Assembly: GCF_901709675.1 (NCBI RefSeq) | Contig: NC_051105.1 | Span: 9,294,104-9,358,103, forward strand | DNA length: 64,000 nt | From: Syngnathus acus | Taxonomy: Eukaryota > Chordata > Actinopteri > Syngnathiformes > Syngnathidae | Direction: 5' to 3' | Shown: piece by piece, positions 1-12,144 of the stretch | Position numbering within the stretch: the first letter of the stretch is position 1 | Layout: each line of letters begins with the position of its first letter | Position numbers and translations under genes: made by a program | Notes under the pieces: model-generated | Seen by the model: only the letters and a program-made list of their open reading frames with translations | Databases searched by the model: none | What the model was told of the DNA's origin: nothing

Positions 1-2
1 GT

Positions 3-3000
3 CAGTGTCGCAGTTCCAAGCAGGACCGGGTCCAGTACCAAGTGACGGTTCCTGTATTGAAGAGAATGCAAGAAGTCCTGAAACAGCTCATGCTACAAGG
101 TAAGTTTGGACAATTGAATAATAATTTCTTATGGCTAAACTGTACTTACTTTGTGTACACATGTAGGTCTTTCCTGGCAGGATGACATCACACAGTATAT
201 TCTATCAAAGGAACTCAAGAGAGTTCCTCACACCACCCAATCATCTAAACCGAACGCTTCCTCGCATGTTCCGTAAGTTTTCACCCATCAGAACAAAAGT
301 CAAGCCGAGGTGTCCGATCAATCCCTTCAATCCTCCCTCTGCTGCAGTTCAGCTCTTATCTGTAATCCGCCACTCCGTGTCCATCCTAATCCTTTTGGGG
401 GGGTTTTTGGGGTTGCAAGGTCCAAGCAGCAGATCTCCAAGCCAGGGTCTGCAGCACCTGCTGGCAACTATGCAGGTTACATGATTGTCGAGCCTCCTCG
501 GTCGCAAATGCAGGGAGCCTCCATCAACCCTTACACATACCAACAGGTTCAACTTTTTTTCATGAAAGCCCGCAAAATCCTTTACAATGAAAAACACCAG
601 AACTACCCGCTAACAAATATTTCTCCCAATGGCAGCACAGGCACCAAGAAGAAGCGGAGAGATCCCTCATTGGAGGAGGAGGAGGCTACGCCCGCCCTTC
701 CGCATGGTTGCAGGCCAATCAGAAAGAGCGAGAGCGAGATAGGCAACTACTTCAGGAGGCACTGTCCGTCTATTTGGCTTCTGCACCATCCTCTTATCGC
801 CACCGTGGGTCAACCTCCTTGGCATCTGCGGGTAAAGACATCACTGATATTGTCACGCATCTCGAAACAATGATTTCATATCATTACATATTCTCAGGCC
901 TGCCTTACTATGATGACTTTCAAATGGAGATACCAGTGGACTATACAGAAGATTATACTCTAGAGAGACTTGGATCTACAAACAGGCAACCGCCGTTTCA
1001 AAATAAGGCCCCTCAGGTTTACAGCACCCAGTCAGGAAATAATGGTAAGGAAAACCAGCAACGCATGTCTAGATGCTTTGTATATTTGTGATTCTGATTT
1101 AAGCTTTGTTAGATGGCTTGCTGCAAAAAATGTCAGGCGTTCTACAAAAGTACGGAGTTGACCCGAAAGAGCTCAGCCAAGAGCAGCTCTACAAATTAGC
1201 CCTCATACTGCAACTGCTGCAAGCCAAAGACAAGACACAAGGTATTACATACGACTAAATACCTGAGCTAATTAGACAATACTTATAATAAAAAAATAGC
1301 AAGTAATCTGTTTTACTGTTCTCTAAATACCTGAAATTTGATTCTTTTTCCCTACACAGATAAAAATGAGAAGGACCTTGTCACTCTCAAGGAGGTAAGA
1401 ATTTGCAGTTACCTAAATTTGGAGCACAGGGAATAATGTGCTAAAGTAGTATGTCCAGTTGCAAAAGTCTCAACCCCCCAAAATGTACCTTGTGTTGATT
1501 TGTGGCAGTCACCCTTCCCTTGTCTTTCTTCTAAATAGATGCAGCTATTAAAAACGGACACCATGTCCAGTAAGCCGGAGAAGCTTGCTTCTTTCCCTGT
1601 TGCACCTGAGGCCCCTCAAGCCCCCCAACCTGTGTCAGCTGTAACCACACCCATGACGAAGAGCGCAGGCCCCCTTTCGTCCGCCTCCCAAATGCCACTG
1701 GTTGCTCCTGGAGAAGGAGCAGGTTTAGAGAAGGAGGGAATGCCACAAGTTGAGGCTACGGGGGCCAAAGAGGAGTATGGCTACATTGTCACCAACCAGA
1801 GGTCAGAAGAAGATATTCCAAAGCATTTCATTCTGCTGGCAAAAAATATTTAAATGATTAAAAACAAGAGCATAATAAAGAATCTCTTGTCCAGCCCTCT
1901 GAGTTTATATGATGGTGTGAAGCTTGTGGAGCTACTGGCTGAGAAAATGCACCTGACAACCAGCAGCTTCATCAATATAAGGTAGGATGTGATTTTGCTT
2001 ATTGCTTGCAAATATATCATGCAAACATCTCTTGACAGTTTATATGCACATGTGTGTTTTGCGTCACTAGCGTGGTGGGACCGGCACTGACATTTCGTAT
2101 TCGCCAGAATGAGCACAATGCGACAGCTGCAGAGGTGGCGGATAAAGCCGGTGAGACTAGGAAAACAAACATAGCCATGCAGCTTTGCACCCACGCAAGT
2201 TGTGTTTACGGACATTCAAAGTGAAGCTTTCCAAGGTTTCTTTTTTTTCCCCTCATAGTTGAGACTGACTCACATTTTTGTTTCTTACTATAGTGTCTGA
2301 AAAGAATTTCTTGGAGTCTGAGACAAGCCTGAAGATTCTACAGACTGGCGTGGGAGAGGTACAGGATAGACACGCACATCCATACAGTGCTCGACAAATA
2401 CTGTAAATTCGGGTTTATGTACCAAAACAGTATTTTGAATTTAGATGACATACTGGATCTCATTAGACTTAATTTAAATGCAATTAAAAGAGGTAATACA
2501 TTTTTCTGCCTGGTACATTTTTTCCCCCATACTCACTGAATGTGCCCGAGTGAACGAATGACAGCACAGCTCACACGGCACCATTTCACTTGTTGCCATG
2601 GTGCTTTGTTTCCTCTCCCCCAATGTGGCGCCCAGATCCGAGGTACTATGACAACAGGTGTCATTAACCTATTCCCTTGTTCCGCACTGACTGCCTGCAT
2701 GAATCATCACCAGTGATTTTTTTTTTTCTTAAATAATGGATCATCAAACAAAAGAGCTTTTTAATATGAATGTCAGGTTGGTGTGCAAGCACAGCAGTGT
2801 GGGAGGTCGTGATGTTGTAATACTGCAGGTACATTATGTACTGTACATTAACAGAATGTGTGTGTGTTTTTCCAGAGGACAAATGCACAGGGTCTCCCGC
2901 AGGTAACCAGGGTTTCCCAGGGCTCCAGTGGGACGGTCATCACACTGGTTTCCATGGCAGTGGTTGGAGGAGTGTTGATACTGGCTGTGGTCATCGCTTG

Positions 3001-6000
3001 CCTCAGACATTATGCTCACCAAGTGGCCAATGGCAAACTTGGTCTGGGGCCAGAGGGAGGTGCCGAAACACACTTTGATTATCAGGTGAGGCGTTGTTGA
3101 CCTTCAGACGCTCGTTTCATTTCCTCAATGTGGAGCATCATAGATTTCGGTCATTTGCGTTAATATATTTCCACTACTGTTCATTTATACTAGTAGTGGG
3201 GAAAAAAACTAGTGGCTGAATGAACCATAGCTGGCTATCAGTCACCGGTCCACTTCTCCCTTTGTCTCTATCGCATATTCAGGAGTTATGTCGACAGCAC
3301 ATGGCATCCAAATCATCTCTGTCCCGTCAGGACTGCGTGGGCCCTGCGATCAGTGGCGTGGCGGGTACAGCTGCCAGCGCCGGCGGGCGACGGGGAACGG
3401 ATACGTCCCGTGTGAGTAGCGTTTCCTCCCAATTCAGCGATGGCCCGCAGCACAGCCCGTCCTCCACCCACAGCTCCACTCCATCCTGGAGTGAGGAGCC
3501 TGCCCAGTCAAATATGGACATCTCCACCGGTCACATGATTCTGGTAGGCGGACAAACAATCACAGGCAATAGCCGTGAAAACTTATGTGCTTATGTTCTG
3601 CAACTTTCCGTCAGGCCTATATGGAGGACCACCTTCGTAACAAGGACCGCCTTCAGAAGGAGTGGGAGGCGCTTTGCTCCTACCAGGCCGACCCTAGTTC
3701 AGTGGCCGCGGCTCAAACTCCCAACAACATGGCCAAAAACAGACAGGCTGAATCACTCCCATGTCAGTTCAAGTAGTGTTTTGTTCTTCCTCAGCACACT
3801 ATCACTTTAGTGTCCCAATCGGGTTTATCCATAAAATTTCATTTTTGATCAGTCTCACCTTTTTCTCGGCAGACGATCACTCACGAGTGAAGCTGAAAAG
3901 GGATGTGAACCCGAGAAAACAAGATTACATCAATGCCAGCTTCATTGTAAGTCAATCTTTACGTAATGTACGATAGCCAAATTTCCCAATGAGAAATTCA
4001 TTACCAGATCTGAACTAAAATTTGTCTGGTCAGACTTACGATTTTCTTCTTTTCTTCATTTGGACCGATAGTTTGATCATGACCCTCGCCAGCCAGCCTA
4101 TATCGCCACTCAGGGACCTCTGCCTCACACAGTGGCAGATTTTTGGCAGGTGAGCACATACATTTCACAAATCATTATTGGATGTGTGTAGAGCCATGCA
4201 CAATATGTGCGTGTTCTTACCACGCTTCAGATGGTTTGGGAGAACGGCTGCACGGTGATCGTGATGATGTCCGCTCTGGCGGAAGACGGACAAAAACAGA
4301 GCGAAAGATACTGGCCAGATGAGGGTTCGTCACTCTACCATATCTATGAGGTAAGGTTGAGATGTTCTGTTTCCCCCTGGTGACCAATGACGGTACTGAC
4401 AAATTTTAGAGAGATTTGTACGTATCGACTTTGATGACCTTCTTTCTCCTCTTAGGTGAACTTGGTGTCAGAGCATATCTGGTGCAAGGACTTCCTGGTG
4501 CGTAGCTTTTACTTGAAGAATGTCCAGACGCAAGAAACGAGAACCCTAACGCAATTTCACCTGCTGAGCTGGCCGGCGGACGGAATTCCCACCTCAACAC
4601 GGCCCCTGCTTGACTTCCGCAGGTGTGAAAACACGGCGACACAAATGTGCACGTTGTGTTTACACAACCTGGGAAAGAAAATATTTTCCTGTTGAGTCGT
4701 CATTTATCACCATTTTTGCCTTTAACGTCACATTTCTCCTACCTTGTGTCCTATCACGTATCATTAATATTTACCACAAAACTCATCAACCTAGCGACAT
4801 CCTTATTGCCGTTCCTCCATTTTGTGTTCCTTCACTGCTCCTCCTCTCTCTCCCTCTACCCCAGTGCACATCTCTAGATGTGCAGGTTTGTACTCGAACA
4901 TCTCCCAGTGTCATTTTTGCGGTTTGCAGCTAGTACTCTGGCTCCAGTTGCATAGTCACAAAAATGAGCATTGGCAGGTGTGACTGGCTACTGCAAGAGG
5001 GACAGTGAATCCGGGGCTTCCCGCCATTTAATCGCCTCCACCACCTCATAAATCTCATCTTGTCATCCTTGACTACATTATCCATTTCATTCGTCTTGTT
5101 GCTCCGCTTTCTAATTGCTTTTGATTCAATCACGAGCCACGAGTAACTGTGGCTGCAGTCATAAATCTCCTTCTCAAAACACTTCACTCGATAACAATTT
5201 GTCCAGTGAAAGAGGTCAGTAATGCACTCTTGTTGTGTCTGGCTTTTGCTCTATTTTTTTTCTTCTATTTCCTCTCTGATACTTTTCAGGAAGGTGAATA
5301 AATGCTACAGAGGTCGCTCCTGCCCTATTATTATTCACTGCAGGTAAAAAAAAAAAAAAAAAAGAATACACGACCTCATATAATGTCAGAATTACAGGAT
5401 GCGACCAATCAATTTATGCAGTATAGTAAATTGATGGTGGTGGTTGCTATGCGTACTCTGACCTTTCTTTTGCTGTGCCGCAACCACAGCGATGGGACCG
5501 GCAGAACCGGCACTTACATTCTCATTGACATGGTGCTGAACCGCATGGCCAAAGGTGAGTTTGCTCTGCTTGCACCTACATTCGCATATTCGGATTAGAG
5601 TGAATAGATCACAGGAAGCTTAAAATGGCGGCTGGTAGAGTAATGACAATTTCACGTACTATACAGCTCAATCTTAGTCATGAAGTCACACGTGGAAAAC
5701 TATTTCACAATAAAAGACATTGGCCAATTGCCACTGTTTTGTTTTTCACTCCTGAAATTTCACCTAACTCATAATTCAGCCATAATTTGTGTCGCTTTTC
5801 AAAACACAATAAATTTCTGGATTTGAAGATTTTGGCTGATCTTGTCTTTAGGAGTCAAGGAGATTGATATTGCTGCCACACTGGAACACGTCAGAGACCA
5901 GAGACCCGGCTTGGTCAAAACCAAGGTACCAATTATGTGTTTGCAAATAATTGAGTCTAATTTGTTCAGTGTTTTTCTACTCACTCCTCTTATTCTCGCT

Positions 6001-6084
6001 TCTCCCACGCAGGACCAATTTGAATTTGCACTGACAGCCGTTGCTGAGGAGGTGAATGCCATCTTGAAAGCCTTGCCGCAATGA
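3..6084 (+). CDS. ptprn: Receptor-type tyrosine phosphatase-like N (IA-2/ICA512), 5'-partial
   Basis: This is a transmembrane pseudophosphatase of dense-core secretory vesicles in neuroendocrine cells. I read 22 exons: 3-99, 167-272, 348-546, 636-831, 898-1044, 1113-1241, 1360-1394, 1539-1801, 1895-1981, 2071-2150, 2294-2358, 2876-3085, 3283-3543, 3615-3762, 3873-3946, 4072-4149, 4231-4350, 4456-4622, 5290-5343, 5490-5554, 5852-5925, 6013-6084. Phases close exactly, giving 908 residues plus stop. The first exons hold the end of the RESP18-homology region (SWQDDITQY). A variable luminal region follows, then the ectodomain end (LKILQTGVG), a membrane helix at about 2930-3000, the cytoplasmic [11 protein letters not shown] motif and a PTP domain ending ILKALPQ. 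The PTP loop reads [10 protein letters not shown] and the WPD loop reads WPADG; both carry the IA-2 inactivating substitutions. WPADG, NRMAKGVKEID and RDQRPGLV fit PTPRN better than PTPRN2. Signal peptide and first exons lie upstream of the window. Confidence 0.96.
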
Positions 6085-6099
6085 ACAGCGGCACCGACC

Positions 6100-6100
<1 letters not shown>

Positions 6101-6144
<44 letters not shown>

Positions 6145-6162
6145 TCACACACACACACACAC
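6101..6162. repeat. (CA)n microsatellite in ptprn 3' UTR
   Basis: An AC dinucleotide run begins 16 bases after the ptprn stop codon, is interrupted by TCACTC at 6141-6146, and then resumes. It is probably transcribed as part of the 3' UTR. Confidence 0.95.
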
Positions 6163-6245
6163 CAAGACCCAAAAATATTGTAAGACGAAACGGTCACATA
6201 TCATGGGACTCAAGTAGTTCAATCATTAAAAGTATTTAATTTAAT

Positions 6246-6682
6246 AATAAATTATTTTATAAAATGTTTTAATTTTAATTGTTTGTTTTTTTATTTTGAC
6301 CATATGTGAATATGGTAAGTATGGGCAGTCTGAAGACAAGAATACAGTGCCTGTTTGAATTCTGAATTTCTGTGGACCAGAATACTGTATGCGACTGTCT
6401 TGTGTCAATTTTAGATGTTTTTTATCGTGAGGTTTGGCTTTGCCTTCACGATTGTCTACATTCATGTGTTACTTATGTACTTAAAAAAAAGTGCACACCA
6501 TCATGTTTCTCTCAATCATCTTCGGTGTAAATTGTTTAATTTCCGTGAAGCTATGTGATTAATGTAAAACTCTCTCCGATGATTGTATTTATTTCATGTA
6601 GCAGGCAGATAAAATATCTATAAAAAATGTATTTTTGACTTAATGAATAAATAAATTTGTGATGTGATGCAGCAAAAATAAA
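6246..6682 (+). terminator. Candidate ptprn polyadenylation signals
   Basis: AATAAA hexamers occur at 6246-6251, 6646-6655 (two overlapping) and 6677-6682. The last is followed within about 20 bases by a GT-rich stretch (TGTGTTTTTGT), the usual arrangement for a cleavage site. The choice between them is inference. Confidence 0.45.
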
Positions 6683-6699
6683 TACAGATTACAATTGTG

Positions 6700-7972
6700 T
6701 TTTTGTACACAGCGGGCTCTATTTTCACAGGGGGGGCTGGACTCAATTCTGGTCTTTTTCCTCAAACCTACGCATTGCGCAATCATAGAGATATGTCCAA
6801 GACACTCAACATCAGAAGGAAACACTTTATTTCCTTGCTTTGTTAAAAGATTTTAAATGGTTACGTTAATTGTTCTTCCATCTTTTATCCTGTACATTAT
6901 TGTCCAGTATTGACAACGTAGCATGAACAAAATTGATTAATCCAGAGATTATTAATTTTCCAGTTTTTTCCGGCCAGTGTGGAGTAGCTATGCTCATTCA
7001 CAGTCATACACACAAAGCAAACCTTAATGTAAGAGTCATTCATCGTGTAGAAGTCTCGTTGGGCAAGGGGAGACAAATGCATCATGAGACATTGTAAAAT
7101 CTGTAAAAGCAGAAATAAAATGTGTGGTTTATAAATTAAAATTAATGAGATAGAAAATGGAGCTTTGACGTTGGGACACTTTACCAGTAGATGAGGGGCG
7201 TGGTCACAGCGTAGCTTGAGGCAATCGGGTTAGCTGGTGAAGGCCTTAAAGTCTGAGTCTGCAACAGCAAGTAAGAACTTTTAAGAACAACTTCCCAATA
7301 GTATAAGTGTTAGTAAGAGGCAATAAAACCTGACTTGACATTTTTTGTAGCACTTTTCTGTTTATGCCTTTCATGTTGTTTCAAAGACTCAATATGGAAT
7401 TGGATTACTGCTGCGAGTCAGAGCGCAACAAATATTAGTACACAAAACAAATCAACGAGCACCATCTCCTTTTTATTTGTTATTGCATTTTAAACAATGT
7501 GAAGTATAAATGACAATAAAGCAGACATATATAAAAAAATAATAATACTTTTCATGCCTTGAGGTGCGTTGCAAAAATTCTTTAGTGATCATGTGGCAGC
7601 GTTAAATAAATAAAGTAAGCAATGAAAAAATACTTCTTGCTTGTTGATAGCACTTGAGAGCAAAATTCTCAACTTTGGAATAAGGATTCGAACTCTTTCA
7701 AGTATACTATTTGGCTGTTTTTGTTTTTTTTGTCCCAGAAGATTTGGCACATTTGCAAGGATAGGGTTTCTTTGTGCATCCATGATTTAAATTATTGGAT
7801 GCGTTCTGCTTAAACTAAGCACATGTGCAGGGCAACACATTGTTGGACTCTTTTTAAACCAGACGTGTATTAATAGAGAATGTTCTGTGGTCCACTTTTG
7901 GATGATGATGTTTATAGGGCTCAGTGTCTTCGGGCATAAATGCGATTCAATTCAATGAAAAGCCAAGGCGCA
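6700..7972. other. Convergent intergenic/3' UTR spacer between ptprn and dnajb2
   Basis: AT-rich sequence with no exon-like open frame on either strand. It must contain the dnajb2 3' UTR on the minus strand, but I could not choose a poly(A) site. Nothing else recognisable is seen. Confidence 0.6.
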
Positions 7973-10097
7973 TTAACACACGACGCACAGACACACCGTC
8001 TTTTTCTGCTTCATACCGCTGTCACTAATTTCTTGCGACGCGACATCACCAGACCCTGAATCCTTTCTAAGCGCAGCCCCGCTTTGGACAGGAACAACAT
8101 TGTCGCTAGCGTCTGTGTTTGGATATTGTGTCTCAACAACCGTGCTCCCTCTGTGCTCAGCACTTGTGTCAATGACATCTCTGACCCCGCCCCCGGCACC
8201 TGATATGACGTCGGGAGCAGCTGCTTTCTGCTGGGCTTCCATTTCTGACAAGCTGAACGCCAACGCCATCTGGAGTTCTTCATCGTCCTCCTCTTGCTCG
8301 CTCGCACCGACTCCTCCGTAACGGTAGAAAGGGGCGGCACTGAACGAACGGTGCGTGACTGCCGAAAACGGGCTGGGCCGAGTTCTGCCAGTTTCGTGAC
8401 GTAACCGGTTTTCGATTGAGGGATTCGGTTGGTGAGGCTGTCCCTCTCGTCGACTCAGCTCCAGTGCCAGAGCCATTTCATCCTGCACGCCTAAGGGAGA
8501 GAAAATAATTATGTTACGTACACTCAATGAATATTTTCAGCACAAAACGTGCACGATTGAGCTTACCATTAATCAGCACAGTCTTTAACACGCCATCTTC
8601 TTCGATCTCTGTTCTTTCTTGGCCATTCTCTTTAATCCTAAAACAGAGAACGCATATAAAAAATGATTTCAGTGTATGGAAAAAAAAAGCCACACTATTC
8701 TAAGTACAATACAAATTGGATTTGAAGTTTTTGTGCCGTGAACATCTTTTTAAAAAAACTGTGATTGCAAAATGTGTCATTCTGAAATGGTCACAAAGGA
8801 AGGCGCTTACTTCTTGGTGGTTGTGCGCTTGCCATTTATGATGCGGGTGGAAGTAGACACCGATTTGAAATTGCCACCTCCCATACCTCCCAGGTCATGA
8901 AAACCACCCATGGATGGAAAAGATGCAAATTCACCTGCAGAAGAAACACACTAATGAATTCAATTAGAATTTTAGAAAATGATCATTCTTATGCATAGTC
9001 ACTATGAGTTTACCTCCAGCTGAAGGGAACGAGAAAAAACGGTTCGGTCCCAGGCGAGAGGTCGAACCCCCGAATGATAAGTCATCTAATGGAAAGTAGA
9101 GAGACAAATTGTCAGGGTGGTGTTTTTTGTTTGTTTGTTTATTGTGTTTGGTGATTTTGTTGTTATTTGAATCATCAACAAATGATCCAGAATGTTTTAA
9201 TACCTTATCTTCTTTGTGTGTATATTTTATATACATGCTGTACTGATTATTCATGATTTTTTTTTCTTCATTTATATTTCATGTACAAAGTCTAATGTAG
9301 TTTTTGGAATGAAACATTTATGGGCAACATGGAAGCAACCATTTATTTTAATTAGAAATCTTATTTACCAAAGAAGCTGGCGAAAGGATCCTGGCCACCA
9401 AAAAACTCCTTGAAAACCTCCTCTGGACTGCGGAATGTGAAGGCGAATCCTGGGAAATCTGGAGAGAAGTTTGAGGAAAAGCCTGGAGGAGAGAGAGATA
9501 ATTAACATTTTAATAGAAAACATGAGCAGGAGGTGAAATAAGTGGAAGGTGCACCGTGAGATAGGGGAAAAAATGGAAATCAAAAAGGAGAGCAGATCTA
9601 AGGTAGGCAACAAGATTTTTTTTCTGTACCTGAGTGTCTCAATCCTTCACTTCCATATCTGTCGTAAGCACCGCGTTTATTCTCTGTACAAAACAACATC
9701 AGCAAAATTTTTGATCACGTGCACAAGTACATCACGCCTCACAGATGACATGACATTACAAGTCAACAAGACTTACGGTCAGAGAGAACTTCATATGCCT
9801 CGGCGAGTTCTTTAAACTTCTTTTCTGCTTCCTCTTTATTGTCTGGATTTTTGTCAGGATGCCATTTAAGTGCCAGTTTCCTGTAGCTGAGTTCATAGAA
9901 AAATATAAAAAACAGATGAGGGCATTCTGACACCAAAGGAAACCTGCATTAAATGTTTTAACCATACTACACATCTTAACATTACGAGCATCAGAAAATT
10001 ACAAAAAAATATAATGAGACAGCAATACTCACGCCTTCTTGATATCATCCTGAGAGGCTGTTTTGGATACTCCCAAAATGTTGTAGTAATCCACCAT
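7973..10097 (-). CDS. dnajb2: DnaJ homolog subfamily B member 2 (HSJ1-like co-chaperone)
   Basis: A J-domain co-chaperone that loads Hsp70 and delivers ubiquitinated clients to the proteasome. Minus-strand coding exons: 10097-10033, 9886-9777, 9683-9630, 9482-9369, 9085-9014, 8934-8811, 8637-8567, 8490-7973. They sum to 1,128 nt (375 residues plus stop). The start is [18 protein letters not shown]. The J domain has its HPD motif in exon 2 ([11 protein letters not shown]), followed by a Phe/Gly-rich segment ([15 protein letters not shown]). The HSJ1-type middle ([30 protein letters not shown]) leads to two ubiquitin-interacting motifs, [13 protein letters not shown] and [19 protein letters not shown]. 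The C-terminus reads TVCLCVVC, so a Cys is four from the end, as in prenylated human HSJ1b. The gene is tail-to-tail with ptprn, as in human. Confidence 0.95.
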
Positions 10098-10127
10098 GAC
10101 GCCTCCTGTCACCACTCTCCAACACTC
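10098..10127 (-). other. dnajb2 5' UTR part of exon 2
   Basis: Upstream of the ATG on the minus strand, a pyrimidine tract and CAG (TTCTTCCCAG) form an acceptor about 30 bases before the start codon. The upstream exon is therefore non-coding. Confidence 0.7.
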
Positions 10128-10856
10128 TCCTGGGAAGAAAAAAATTTGATAGGCCAAACATAAATTTCATCCATAAAATAGAGATGCAGAAGGCAAAAGT
10201 AGGTGAATCATTTGTAAACTGACTTGTTTATTTTTATCACTTGTACTGAAGGAAAGAAGAAGGCAGACATAAAAACAGATGACAGAGGGGTGGAGTGAGG
10301 AATTGGACAAAGGAAGGGAGAAAAGCAGATTCCAGTGAAGGTGGAAGAATTTTTGTAGGTTTATTTTTTTCCACAAAAAAAACATTTTATGGGGAATCTA
10401 CTTTACATGGATCTTTTCATGCAAGCAATGTAGGAACCATGATTCAGCTTTTTAGTCACCGTAATGGCTATACACACTGTATTACAGATATGAATATAAA
10501 TAATTATCAATGCAATACATTGAATACATTGCAAGTTGAGCTATCGTTTGACTATTTTAGCCCCCTCAGGCTGTCATGCCATCTTACTGGTGGATTGCCA
10601 CAAGTGTCCGGGGGGGTCTGGGGGGTTTCCAAATTGATGCAAAAGCCCCGCATGCAGCCGTGAGGCCCCTGGGACCTGCAAGAAGTGTATTTTGGGAGCA
10701 ATGGCATCGCACTCACAGGCAGCGGTGTTAAACCAACCTTGTACATTTTGCCTAGTTGAGACTTAGATCTTCTTTTCGATGTCCCGTGAGTGTTTGGGGA
10801 CACACATGGACAAGAGTGAGGGACAAATAATAAATTAAGCGTGTAACCTGACCTAC

Positions 10857-11090
10857 CTTGTGAGTTTGACAGAAGATGAGGCGGTTGTTGACAGCGATCG
10901 CCGTGTTTCTACAACAGTCTCTTCTTGCCGGTGTGTCTCGCCGCAGCAGAGAGCTGTCGCCTCTGGGCTCCACTCCACGGGTAACAAAACCTGCGGTTCT
11001 CCAGCCCAGTTCGACTCGTTGTTGTTGCATATTACGTCATAATCAGCTGAGAGAAGAAATAGAGCGCCGAGAACATGCTGGAGTTTAAAG
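10857..11090 (-). other. Probable non-coding first exon and promoter of dnajb2
   Basis: On the minus strand a good donor (ACAAG followed by GTAGGT) sits at 10857. It is the only strong donor seen close upstream of the 5' UTR acceptor near 10127. The stretch above it is relatively CG-rich. The transcription start cannot be fixed, so 11090 is a guess. The intervening 0.7 kb is a featureless intron. Confidence 0.5.
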
Positions 11091-11158
11091 ACGTCATTTG
11101 ACACGCCCCTAAATGCTGCATTCACTGTAACTCGTAAAGAAGGCAGTCTCATTCGATG

Positions 11159-11485
11159 TACAGTGATCCCTCGCTACTTCTCGTTTCGTTTAACGCGGCT
11201 TCACTACATCGCGGAATTTTTTTTTTTTTCAAATAAAATCAAACATTTAAAAGTCAAAATAAAACTTTTAAATTGAGGAAACACGTCTCTAAGCTTTACA
11301 ACAATGTAGTATTGCTCCAAATGTTCGTTTACATTCCTTGAGAAGTCTGTTTTCGCGTGTTAGCATCTTTCCGCTAACTCGTTAGCCTGCCCAGTACTTC
11401 TTGTTGGTGACTGTACTTCGCGGATTTCACTTATCGCGGGTGTTTTTTGGAACCAATTATCCGTGATAAACGAGGGATTCCTGTA
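11159..11485. mobile_element. Non-autonomous TIR DNA transposon (MITE, Tc1/mariner-like ends)
   Basis: The left end TACAGTGATCCCTCG (11159) matches the reverse complement of the right end CGAGGGATTCCTGTA (11471-11485) at 13 of 15 positions. The terminal TA dinucleotides fit a TA target duplication. The interior is AT-rich with no open frame. Family assignment rests on the ends only. Confidence 0.8.
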
Positions 11486-12144
11486 TATTAATACGGGTGA
11501 ATTAAAAACAAAGGAAAAGAATAAAAGAATTACTGAATGGTAATTGCGTATTAGTACGAACAAACTGGTAACCACAATCGGTCCTGTCAACAGAGTTCTC
11601 AAAATATCCTACTTTTGACCTGTCCCCTATGCAACATAAGTCTTCTTAACGACTGCCTGTGGAATTAAATTGACCTCACGGTAAACAGAAAACCTTGGCT
11701 GGGGTTAGAACATATTTTAATGGTTAAACAGAAAAATAAAATGACATCAAAATTTAAAAAAACAACAAAAAACAACAACACCAATGAGGAAATTCAACTG
11801 TGCCTCGTCACCTAAGTGTTGTACCGTGTGTTTCCAGCAGATGACGCTATTTCTCCACTGAAGAAAACTCACCAAGCGTTAATGCACGGGCTTGGGTGAA
11901 ACTAGGGTGGAAAATACATGTGTCAAGTCAGTTTTGTTAAAATAGACTAATAAAAAAAAAAAAGGTAACCAATGTAGTAACTTAACCCTGGATACAACCG
12001 GAAAAAATATGATTTGCTTCATTTTTCTCTACTGCTATTCAAAATCACAAATGCATCAAAGCATGTTTGGATGTGTTTATTAAGAATGAGCAATCACTAC
12101 CACAGGCAGAATATGTAATAACTCCATGAAAGCGATCATACACT
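11486..12144. other. Spacer/3' flank of tubulin gene A
   Basis: AT-rich, including the minus-strand 3' UTR of tubulin A. No other feature is supported. Confidence 0.5.

Noticed and set aside
3-6084. Identification as ptprn2 (phogrin)
   Set aside because: [27 protein letters not shown] and the dnajb2 neighbour all fit ptprn.
5799-6172. Minus-strand frames rich in Cys-Val
   Set aside because: They are translations of the CA microsatellite and antisense of ptprn exons.
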